Shown piece by piece: positions 36,172 through 46,546 of a stretch of DNA of 55,099 bases. Made by a program: the position numbers and the translations under genes. The first letter of the stretch is position 1, and every line of letters starts with the position of its first letter. The notes beneath the pieces are model-generated. The model was not told where the DNA came from. It saw only the letters and a program-made list of their open reading frames with translations, and ran no database searches. Source of the stretch: Purshia tridentata (lineage: Eukaryota > Streptophyta > Magnoliopsida > Rosales > Rosaceae); assembly GCA_003254885.1 (NCBI GenBank), contig QANT01005475.1, forward strand, positions 1 through 55,099. The letters run 5' to 3'.

Positions 36172-37391
36172 TATAAAAAAGGAAAAATTACTAAAATAGT
36201 CTACTTATTGTTCCACATATCTCGGTTTGGTCTATGAATTTTTTTCTTCGCTAGTTTGATCCACGAATTATTTACCATTTGCCATTTTGGTCCATTCCGT
36301 TAAAATTTCATAAACAGCCGTTTAATGGATGAAAAAATTATCAATTTCATCCCAAGTTTTTTAGTTTTTCTTCTTAATTTTGACCCAATTTTTAACCTAT
36401 CAAATCTTAACCAAATTAACCAATCTTATACTAGTTTTTAAGCTATGAATATCCTCTTTACAACCATATAAAAAGTACTCAAAATAAAGCTATAAATTTC
36501 TAGATAAATAATCACAAAGTAAACTATTTGAAACTGGAATTTTTCCATAAATTTCTAAATTTTTGAATTTTCTTACAGTTTCAATTTCCTTCAAATTCAA
36601 CAGCTCAAATCAATTTCTAAGGCTACTAGAAACAAATTTATAGTCTCACAATTCATCACCCAACCACAAATCAAGCTAGAAATCAAAATCTCAATTAAGA
36701 ACATAAAATCTCAAAACTGAAAAATTAATAAATACACCTCAATCCGAATTCTCCTTCAATTCTCTTCTTTGTGACCCAAATAACCTCGAAAATGAATGTG
36801 AATTGAAGGAAAAATTCAGGTTATGGTGTATTTATCAATTTTTTGGTTTTGGAATTTTATGTTTTTGATTGAAATTTTGATTTCTAAGTTGGTTTGAGGT
36901 TGAGTAATGGATTGGAAGACTTTAAACATGTTTCTAGTAGCCTAAGAAATTGATTTGATGTGTTGAATTCGAAGGAAATTGAAAATGGAAGAAAATTCAA
37001 AAATATAGAAATTTTATGGAAAAATTACAGTTTCAAGTAGCATACTTTGTAATTATTTATCTAGAGTTTTATAACTTCATTTTGAGTACTTTTTATATAG
37101 TTGTAAAGAGGATATTCATAGCTTGAAAACTAGTATAAGATTAGTTAATTTGGTTAAGATTTAATAGTTAAAAGTTGGGTCAAAATTAAAAAGAAAAACT
37201 GAAAAATTTAGGACAAAATTGACAATTTTTTCCTCCATTTAACGGCTGTTTATGAAATTTTAACGGAATGGACCAAAATGGCAAACGACAAATAATTCGT
37301 GGATCAAACTGGCAAAGAAAAAAATTCATAGACTAAACTGAGATATGTGGAACAATAAGTGGACTATTTTGGTAATTTTCTCTATAAAAAA
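36172..37391. mobile_element. Long-arm foldback element with 9-bp target duplication (Mutator-like, non-autonomous)
   Basis: A perfect 9-bp direct repeat TATAAAAAA flanks the element (36172-36180 and 37383-37391). The element itself is 36181-37382 (1202 bp). Its ends are GGAAAAATTACTAAAATAGT and, read from the other side, GAGAAAATTACCAAAATAGT. Inverted similarity continues for about 580 bp on each side to a small loop of roughly 35-40 bp near 36762-36800. A 9-bp duplication with long terminal inverted repeats is typical of Mutator-like elements. No transposase frame is visible, so it would need to be moved by another element. Confidence 0.88.
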
Positions 37392-37437
37392 TTAGATATG
37401 TTAAATGAACAAAATATTTTTGATAAATACTTACAAT

Positions 37438-37698
37438 AATTACTATTTAATCAATAGAAATTTAGGATTAAATATCTAGTTTCAATACTTTTTTAGAAAA
37501 TCAGTTTTGCTCAAAATTTTTAGGTTTGACTACTAACTAAAGAACTTTATTTTTAGAATAGGTCACAATTACTATTTAATCAATAGAAATTTAGGATTAA
37601 ATACCTAGTTTCAATACTTTTTTAGAAAATCAGTTTTGCTCAAAATTTTTAGGTTTGACTACTAACTAATGAACTTTATTTTTAGAATAGGTCACAAA
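37438..37698. repeat. 129-bp direct tandem duplication
   Basis: The unit starting aattactatttaatcaatag and ending about gaatagg(t)cac is present twice (37438-37566 and 37567-37698) with only a handful of differences. It lies just right of the foldback element and is non-coding. Confidence 0.9.
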
Positions 37699-40388
37699 TT
37701 TACAGCTCATTTGTTTTGAGCTTTATTTGTTTGACAAATTTACCCTTCTATTGTCTTTTGGCCCACATATGATGGGTTTTAAATAAAATTTATAAAGTTT
37801 TGACAAAATTGTTCTTGATACATTTATATTGTCTTGAAAATTAGTTAATATAGTCTCAACTTCAGTTTTAGTTGTGACTGTACGACACTTAACTTCAAAT
37901 TTAGTTGTGACTGAATGACAGTTACAACTAAATTGTGATATAGTCACAGTTAGGTTATGACTGAATTGAAATTTTTTTTAAGAGAAATTGTATTACAATA
38001 TAGTATAAATAGATATCAAAACAATACTTTTACTTAAAATAACACTTAGTATAGTGGTGGGAGTTGTTTTTTTCAACTTATCAAGACAATTACAACTAAA
38101 TTATAAGATAGTCACAGTTAAGATGTGATTGGATTGATTTTTTTTAGTTTAATACAATATGGTATAAATTAATGTAATAGTATATATTCGTTGTGGCTTA
38201 TGACTAAAAAATATGATAAGTTGTGATTTATTAATAAAGTACTCTATATTTGATTGTAGTGGCATGTGATGTAATATTTGTGAATTATAGTGCCCTTTAC
38301 AATATTATTATGTTTGACTTTTCAACTAGTACCTAATTTAAAATGTTATTAAATTTTAGTATCTAAACTAAAAAATTATTGAAATTTGGTATTTAAAGTC
38401 AATTAACCTTTTAATCAAATTAGCTAAACGGATTTCAATTTAGTTAATTTTTTACAAAAATAATCTTTAATAAATACCTAAAATGTAGATGGTTCTAATC
38501 ATCAAAATACAATGTACATTGGGCTTTATAAGAGATCTCCTATTTAACCTTAAATGAAAGATCCCTAAATGAAAAAGGCCTGTAAATTTTAAATCAAAAA
38601 ATGATTGTCTTACTTTTTTAAAAATAAGAACATCTTACTTTAAGCTTCCCTTTATTGAAAGCCTTTTCAGAGGTATACCTCATTCTAAACACATTGAGCT
38701 ATGGCTTTTGGACTCACTTTACATTGCAGTTTGATGATTGAAGTCGTTTATTTTCTAAGTTTCTATACAAAAATCATCCTTGCAAAAAATTTAGATAATT
38801 CATAAATTATTTAATCATTTAATTAAAGAGTCATCATTTCAAGTGTTTACAACATCACTATATTCATCTATTTATTTAATCACAATTAAATGTTTTAATA
38901 ATTTTCAATTTATTTAATATTGTAAAGATGATTTTTGTACAAAGACTTAGAAATTAAACGATTTCAATCATCAAATTATAATACATTATAAGTTTCACAA
39001 ATAATACCTTATTACGTTTAATATAAAGTATATATCTTTTTAAGTCCTTTATGGAAGGCGCCTCTCCCTTTATATGTGTATATTGTACGCGTGTAGTTCA
39101 AGCTCAAATAATACATGTATATAAAAAGTTAGGAATCCAATTTTCACAATTTGCGTCACTTTCAAAACCTTGGTCCTAGACTCCTAGCAAGTGCAAAGTG
39201 AGCCTCAATTATATAGTTCTTAAACTCTCAACTTAATTTGTTATTAGATGGGCGTGGTGGGACACTATATTCTTATGTTACAAAGTGTTTTATGGGCCGG
39301 ACACACACAATATCTAATATCTATCCCTATCTTACAAGTCTTTTGTGCCCATGAATTTAATAAATATGTTATAAGAAATTAAATTTCAGATTTTGAAAAA
39401 AATTCAAAGTTTAAATTTTTTTATTTTTTAGAAATTTAAACTAAAACAATTGAAATATTTTAACAAAATTTCAACAATTGTAATTCGGTAATATTTCAAA
39501 ACTTAAAAAAATTGATTCAAAGCGATTTTCAAAGGTAAATTCAAATTCAATGGTATAACATCATAAAATTTAGTAGTTTAAAATTAATAATTTAATAATT
39601 AAAAGTGAATTTAAAAGTGAATCTATCAACAGTTATTGATATATAGATGATAGATTGCATACAGTAGCCCCCAGAAACTTGTTGATAGATTGCCATTGAA
39701 TTAATTTCTCCCCAAGTCACAATCTGAGAGTATATGTATGAAAGGACAATTCGAAGCGTAGAATAGTTATCACTTTGGCAGTGGGCTTACGTGATTGAAT
39801 TGGTCAATCTAATCGTTCTTCTAGTAAAATTTTTGTTTGGGTAAAGTTAATCTATATTTTAGTTTTAACAGGTTTGTCTTTGCTTCAAAAGAGGGTCAAA
39901 AAAGAAATCAAGCACACTGCACACGACATCAAAAAGATAAAACATAAAGAAAAGCAAATCAATCTGAGTGCGCGTATTGGGATGAGACTTGCAGAGAAGT
40001 CTTGATGAATCACAATCACATACTTTTTCATATTTGTACAAATTAATCCATCTTTTCATTGCTAAAAGATTACTTTTGTTTAATAAATAACAATCTTGAC
40101 TAACGTATTCTGCACTAACTACAAACTTTCTCCCTAACTCAGTGGAATATGTTAAAATTGTGTTTAAATCAAATATCACTTCTAAAATTCAAAATAACAG
40201 ATTGTTGTGAACTTTCAGATTTCTATTTAGACAATAAGATATGTCATTGAAATTTTGAGGCCATAACAGTGATGCAGAGGCATTGAGCCTCTACAAATTC
40301 TAGATATATACTTTTTGGAGTGGCTGTGTTTGGTTCATTAGGATCAAAAAACTTTTGTAGACAAGCATTAGAAACCAAAAGCTTGAGC
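37699..40388. other. Long AT-rich intergenic region
   Basis: I see no gene. At about 37850-38130 the phrases agttgtgactg, tagtcacagtta and acaactaaatt recur loosely on both strands, suggesting an old degenerate repeat. The remainder is AT-rich with no coding or structural RNA signal that I can support. Confidence 0.4.
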
Positions 40389-40651
40389 TGTTAGGGAATA
40401 TGATCAACCGATGTATATCAAATTAACACCTTAGGGTTCTTGCTTAATTATAACCCTTCTTATACCTTACAAATTAACACATAAGGGGGTATATGAGATT
40501 AGACATTTCAATCGGGACTTCCTACAACTAGAGCTCTTGATGAGTAGTTATAAGATTACTATTTTTTAGCTTCGTATACATTGTTGCCCATTTTTTAATA
40601 GATTAAACATACTTTTGAGATATAGTGGTTATCTAAAATGGTATTAGAGTC
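40389..40651 (+). mobile_element. Degenerate LTR retrotransposon fragment with primer-binding-site-like sequence
   Basis: TGTTAGGGAATATGATCAAC at 40389 looks like the start of an LTR, and TGGTATTAGAGT at 40639-40650 closely resembles the usual plant primer-binding site TGGTATCAGAGC (complementary to initiator tRNA-Met). The intervening 250 bp would be a short or decayed LTR. The following 350 bp contain no intact gag or pol frame. This is a fragment at best. Confidence 0.35.
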
Positions 40652-41138
40652 TTGTTTGTAGGTCTTGGGTAGAAATCCTCCATCTTCCAATTTTGTCCGT
40701 CGATACGTATGCTTTCCACGTATAGATTGAGGTTGCATGTGAAAGAGGAGGTTAGCTTGATATACATTGTTTTCCCTTATAGAGAATAGAATATCAAACC
40801 AACAACGTCTTTGAGGGTGGCTAGCCCCTCTTTTGAAGCAGATAAAAACAAGAATGAGCAACACAGGTAGGCAGAAACTAGAAACACTGCAGAGAACATT
40901 AGCATTGACCAATTCAAGAATTTTATTTCTGTCCTTTTCACTCCAACGTAGTTTGCTTATGTTTCGGGGGGTCCTCTTCTCCTCATGGAGTCTTGGACAT
41001 GTCAATTTTTAAGCTTGACTAAGAGGTTGAGACTTGTTCAGGCCTCACCCACTTGCACAAATCTAGTGGTCATCTTTCCCCAGATAACACTCCATGCTAT
41101 AGCTCTTCATCTCCATCTCCATCCTATCAGTCCCTCAC

Positions 41139-41146
41139 TATATATA
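41139..41146 (+). promoter_or_regulatory. TATA box of the small plant-protein gene
   Basis: TATATATA lies 54-61 bp before the ATG at 41200. With the usual 30-bp spacing, transcription would start around 41170-41178, at the edge of the CT repeat, giving a very short 5' UTR. Confidence 0.55.
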
Positions 41147-41173
41147 CACCCCCAACTCTAATATGCTTATTCA

Positions 41174-41198
41174 TCTCTCTCTCTCTCTCTCTCTCTCT
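41174..41198. repeat. (TC)n microsatellite in the 5' UTR
   Basis: A 25-nt pure TC run lies directly before the AATG start context of the next gene. CT-rich tracts in 5' leaders are common in plants and often length-variable. Confidence 0.85.
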
Positions 41199-41199
41199 A

Positions 41200-41631
41200 A
41201 TGTTGAACTCTTTGCTTGCTTTCTTTAATAGATCACTAGATGACATGCTAAAACTTGGCATACCCAATAATGCCACAAAGATTATATACAGAGATGAGTT
41301 GAGTAATAAGAAGCCCTTTTCAAGGAAGCAAAAGAGTGGCTGTTACTCTGAAAATTCAGAGCCACTGCTGCTCAAGAGGGAAGAAGAAGATCAGGGGAAA
41401 CTTTTTACTGCAGTTGACCAGAAAGAAGTGGTGATTAGAGTAAAAGTTAAGATGACAAGGCAAGAAGCTGCAAGACTGCTTTCAAAGTGCAAAAATGGAG
41501 GGGTTCTTGATTTCAAGGATGTAAGTCATGAGCTCACACAGATTCCAATGGATCGTATTCATATTGAGTCCCCTGGCAGAACTAGCTGTGGTTCAGGTCT
41601 TGTTCTGAAGAGCATCCCTGAAGAATTCTGA
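41200..41631 (+). CDS. Small uncharacterised plant protein (DUF7890-like)
   Basis: Intronless, 143 residues. The start at 41200 is chosen because it follows the TATA box and CT leader; an in-frame ATG at 41053 would lie upstream of the TATA box. The N-terminal half is basic and Ser-rich (NKKPFSRKQKSG). The conserved core is at about 75-125: EVVIRVKVKMTRQEAARLLS, then KCKNGGVLDFKDVSHEL and the ending IPMDRIHIESP. I recognise this as a family of short plant proteins of unknown function, which I believe is called DUF7890 in domain databases. A related gene lies 1.4 kb away in convergent orientation. No function is proposed. Confidence 0.68.
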   Translation: MLNSLLAFFNRSLDDMLKLGIPNNATKIIYRDELSNKKPFSRKQKSGCYSENSEPLLLKREEEDQGKLFTAVDQKEVVIRVKVKMTRQEAARLLSKCKNGGVLDFKDVSHELTQIPMDRIHIESPGRTSCGSGLVLKSIPEEF

Positions 41632-43016
41632 GAGTGGTTTAATCTAAGTTTCTATTATTGGGAATGTTATTAGTAGCATTGATTTTTTAGTAGTCAGTAT
41701 GTATAATTAAGTTGAAAATTAGGAGTATTTCACTTGAATTTGTGTTTGTAATATAGATTTTAACAGATTATGTTCTGACACTGCTGTGGCTGTCTTTTAA
41801 TCTAGTGCAAGTTATAAGTTACTCAGATATAGTGCTACCACTTTGATAAGTGGCTCTTTAGGACTTAGGAGAAACTTCACAATTCTTGTTTGCAACTTTG
41901 CATGAGTTTGTTCTCAGATATAGCTGGATTTTCCTTTTATATCTGTTATCATCTTATATATGTATACTGGCACACTTGACTAGGCCATAAAGTCAATCAC
42001 AATATAATTACAAAAGCAATGACATGTTAACTTTAGCAGTGATTTCTATTCTCAAAATTTCTCAGAGAGAATGCTGTACATATATATATCACCAATATAT
42101 CTGCATATATTCTGTGAATAGGGCCTTGCTATTAAATCGTTTGGACTTTGGATATGCAAACAACAAGAAACATCTGACCTATTCACAAAGATATATGGGC
42201 CTTGGGAAATTATATACGGGCTTTGAGCCTTTGAGTCTTTAAAACTTGCCTCAAATTCTACTTGAACTGTGTCACTGATGAAATTGGAGCCTACTACTGT
42301 TTGGATTGTGAGAGGTTACTCCTTCCATGTGTTCCCATCTAGTTTTAGAGACCAGGTCTTGTGCAAACAAAATATACAGTGCACACAGCTATTGAAATGG
42401 GCTGCAATACTGTATGGAATGCAGGTGGTAAACTGGTATTCTGAGACACACCATATCACATGTTTCATTAGCCATCTGGTTCTTAGACTATCATAGCTAG
42501 ATTCATAAATATGTTCAAACCCCACATGCATTCTGGTGCCTACTTCAACACTGGGGCCCCAAAATTTTAAGTTTGATTTGACTGATCGATTTAATTGAGC
42601 ATTTAAATATATTTTTATTATGAATATGCTTTTTAAAACTTTCATTAGTGTTAATAACATGAACTTAAGGCTAGTAGAATTAATTATAAACAAATACGTT
42701 GGAACTATTGGAAGACTGAAGACAGAAAATACTTCACAAACACCAGCTCATCTTCACCTTCAAAATATTATGCATCAACAGAACAATCATGTGAAAATAC
42801 ATAAAGGGTTTGATTTAAGAAAGTTGTGGCAAATGGTAAGTAAAGATCAGGATAACAATTCACAGCAGGAAAAGTCATATATATTTTTTCCATCTTAACT
42901 CAACCACTTGAGGTTGAGGCTCTCCATTCAAGAGAATTTTAATTACAAAATACATCAAAACTCCCAAAAACAGAGTTGAAAATAGACCCAAAAAGTTGAA
43001 GTTTGGACTGAGAGAC
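41632..43016. other. Region between the two convergent small-protein genes
   Basis: AT-rich, containing both 3' UTRs. Short open frames occur (for example around 42269-42690), but none has recognisable similarity and I do not support them as genes. Confidence 0.4.
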
Positions 43017-43331
43017 TCATCTATCCATCTCAATTACTTCAGGGCACTCCATGATGCTCTCTAAAGAAGGCTTCCACCCCTCAACTTTGGCTCTGCTTCT
43101 CTGGATCTCCTCCAAAACCTCTTCTAAGCTCTTCCCTCCTCTATCTTTCAGCTGAAGCATCAGCCACTCCAGCTCTTCCTTTGTCAGCACAATCTTCACC
43201 CTTATGTTGCCATCTTTCCCAAAATTGTTTTCCTTCACAAACCCGATATCATTTTCTCTCTGATATTCTTGCTGCTGCTGCATTTCATTTTCTTGCTGCC
43301 TCTCTGTGCATGTCTCCACACAATTTCCCAT
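43017..43331 (-). CDS. Small uncharacterised plant protein with predicted N-myristoylation site
   Basis: Intronless, 104 residues from the ATG at 43331. The start MGNCVETC offers Gly2 for N-myristoylation and Cys4 for palmitoylation, so attachment to the plasma membrane is predicted. The in-frame ATG eight codons upstream would bury this signal. A Gln-rich stretch (QQENEMQQQQEYQ) precedes the conserved part NIRVKIVLTKEELEWLMLQL, KDRGGKSLEEVLEEIQ. That core has the same layout as the neighbour at 41200 (beta strand with VK, then KEE/RQEA helix, then a GG turn and a second helix), so I place both in one broad plant family of unknown function. The gene is convergent with that neighbour. Confidence 0.66.
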   Translation of the reverse strand: MGNCVETCTERQQENEMQQQQEYQRENDIGFVKENNFGKDGNIRVKIVLTKEELEWLMLQLKDRGGKSLEEVLEEIQRSRAKVEGWKPSLESIMECPEVIEMDR

Positions 43332-43558
43332 TATTCCTTGACTCTGTGAATGCAAGAAAATTAACCACCCTTTCCTCTACGAGAAATTAAGGCCCCGTTT
43401 GGTTCGTGATTCAGAAACTGATTTCAAAACAAAAGATTTGGAAACAAGAAAAGCAACCCAATAATGAAGAAGTAGATTGCTGTAGAAGTACTTTTTCTGC
43501 AGGTAACAAGCTCTAGCTATAGTGCATGAAAGATGTGAGAGAAATGACGGAGGGCATG

Positions 43559-43566
43559 TATTTATA
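43559..43566 (-). promoter_or_regulatory. TATA box of the myristoylated small-protein gene
   Basis: On the minus strand this reads TATAAATA, a good TATA box, about 230 bp upstream of the ATG at 43331. It implies a 5' UTR of roughly 200 nt. Confidence 0.5.
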
Positions 43567-46546
43567 GGCGTTAAATTCCAATGAATTGAATAAATAAAAA
43601 CAAAGAAACAAAAAAATATTACGTACACTTGTTTCATTCACAAGGATTGATAGTTGATTCTTCCTACTTTAAAAAGTGAGAAAATTCATATTGTCTGTTT
43701 GTGACATTTTAAGGCACTGCTGGACCGTAATGTACAGCTAGCTCTCACATCATCTGTTGTCTATATTTTAAACAAAACAAAACTGTCATCACAATTTTTG
43801 GATGGTTTCCTCTCTTATTTTTTGTTATTTTTCTTCATCTTTGGCTAATTTCTCTCTATTAATATTTATTGTAACAATAGTTTTTCACCCATTTTAGAGC
43901 CAAAAAACAAAAAGTGTTGACAATATGGACATTTCGTAGAATTTGTGGCCTAAATGAATAGAAGTTTCGAGTTCAAACAAAGCAATAGAGACCCCATTGG
44001 CCCATTCCCCGACATGTCACGGGCATACAGGAATTCTGTAAACCTAACCTCACTGGCTGCAGAACAAGATTCATATAATATGTTATTATAAGGTGCCAAA
44101 ATTTGTATAACAGTGCATGTTTTTATTTTATATATATTAAGCATGGATGAATAAAATATTATTGAATAATTGAATTTACTAAAGTATGAGGAAAAGTAGA
44201 AGGTCACGGATATCTTTCGAATTATTTTACAAATTTGGCTTTCCAAGCCTGATTTTTCTTTATATTTTCTTATTTTGTAGTCTGGTGAAAATCGTATCAG
44301 CTTGTCAAAACATGAATAATACGATGATGATAATTTCACGTAATGTGTATGTCAACATAATATTATAAATTCATTTAAATTATAATACCTAATAATGCCT
44401 TGATTGTATTTTAATTAATATAAAGAAAAATGAGACTGGGCAAATTGTTGATTGATGCTGTGTTATTTTCTTCCTTTTGTTTTGCTTTTAATAAGGTGCA
44501 GTGCATGAGAATATGCCATAATTTACGTAGAAAAAGTCTTGGCGATTAACCTACTTCAGAATTTGTTAAGAAACTTTAAAAAGTGCTACTTCGATAGTGA
44601 TATTTAGCTTTGAGAACATAATGCGGTGGACTATGCATTAACTTTACCCTTTTTCTTTCTGAAAAGAGTGATTAAAATTTCAACCTTCTTTATCGTTTTA
44701 AAAGAAAAACAATCAGACATTTTCCTTCCAATCAATTGGGTCAAAGTCTATTTTTTTTTACATGCTATTCTCCTTAAAGAGATGTGAACATGAATATATC
44801 CTTATCCATACTTTTTTTTGGTTATATTGAAAAAAATAAAGCCTTACACTTACTTCATCACTTGAGCTAATTCTAACCCATATTGTGGCACATTATGTGC
44901 ATTGCACACCACATCATTGTATGAAAAAGACAACAATATAGAACTCAATGAGAAATGTGATGTAAAAAAAATAAAATAAAATACAAGAACAACCCCTGCA
45001 AGATTGAATAGACCCTTTATCTATTCTAAACCATCAAACTTTTTAAGGGCTCGATACTTCACTTAAAATTAGCATTGCAACTTTTTGAGCAATTCCCATC
45101 CATTTGGGGAATTTATTTTTCTTCAAACCTCAATCATCTAATTAGCAATGTAGTTCCACTAGTAACGAAAAAACAAGACATATTGGCATTATTTTGGGCA
45201 CCCCTTTGATGGCACTATAAAACCAAAAGCTCTCACCTAATCACGTATGGACGGCGCAAACCTTTCCTGAATTGAATCGTTAATCCCCGACTTAAAATGA
45301 GCTCTGTAGGCCTCTGTTCAAGACTTGAAGTAATCATGACAGCAAATGACGATACTACAAGCACCAAAAATAAATAAAAAATTGATGCATAACACAATTG
45401 ATGTGACAGATAAAATGTAGTAAAAATTTGACTTGCAGTTGCACAAAACGCAAGAGGACTTAGAATTACTTACATGAAAGTAAGTCATATGCTAAAAATT
45501 GCACTTGAAGTTTTTCGTAAGCAAGCATTTCAATAATTTTATTTAGAGATTTTCTCTTTTTTGGTTAATAGAAAGAAATAAAGATCATTTCACTTTCATA
45601 TCAGCGGTACAACTCAGACAGTCTGCAAAGTTTAGGTAGGATAATGACTACTTATTTAATTTTGAAAGACTGGATCAACTGTAAAACACATGAATACGTA
45701 ATCATTTCCCTTTCCCAAAGGAGCAAAAACAACCTACTTTTGTCCCCTCCTGTTAAAAAGTGTTGAAAATAATGCAATTCATAATGGGAATTGGGTGTCA
45801 GTCAGAGAATCGGGCACCGAGATTTACTAAGCCCCACCCCAATATTTAAGTATTAAAACTCATACGGCTTTGAGTTGAAAGAATGATGCAATTTTGCAAC
45901 AAATCAACATCTAATCTCACATGCAATTTGGAACTATCATAAAACAGATTATGCATACGGATTTTAGATGCTTTAGATTTTAGAATCAGTAAATGATGCA
46001 TGAGATTCTCTTGCTAGATATGGTTCCTACTTTTCTGCCCAATAGGTTAGATCAGCCTACAGTTAGCCAAATGTCTTTTAGCATTGTAGTTTTGAGCTGA
46101 CTATACAAAGAATGCAGAAAGAAACCAATCAGGATTTTAGATGCTCTAGATCACGGGCTTAACAAAAAAGCATACACACCTAAAAATATACACACATGAC
46201 ACATGCATAGACATGTAACATTTTTTCTACTGCTTATGGAATGTAAACGGGCATCAGACCTTGTCCTCATAGATTGCACACAATCCTACCAATTCATAAG
46301 ATCCACTTTCCCATAGAAATATTGCAGGTCAAGCAGTTACATAAAAGAGGCTCAAGTTAATATCATAATGTGTTAGACATAAGTCTTCATAGTAGTAACA
46401 TTGATACTAGTAGAACACTCTAATTTAGGACAGCCTAACGTATGCTAGGCCTTTTTAGGGTTACTGAAACCTGGATTAACTCCAGAAGCAAAAAAAAGGT
46501 CAATATTAACACATGCATGCAACTGCAGTAGAGATCTGGCACTAAC
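43567..46546. other. Long AT-rich intergenic region
   Basis: No gene seen over about 3 kb. The right end next to 46547 should contain the 3' UTR of the UBR7-like gene. Scattered A/T-rich stretches look like old repeat debris without clear boundaries. Confidence 0.4.

Noticed and set aside
40595..41005. 136-residue minus-strand open frame near the LTR fragment
   Set aside because: No gag, protease, integrase or reverse transcriptase motif is visible. It is more likely chance or decayed repeat.
41053..41199. In-frame upstream ATG extending the small plant protein at 41200
   Set aside because: It lies before the TATA box and would translate the CT repeat as a Ser-Leu run.
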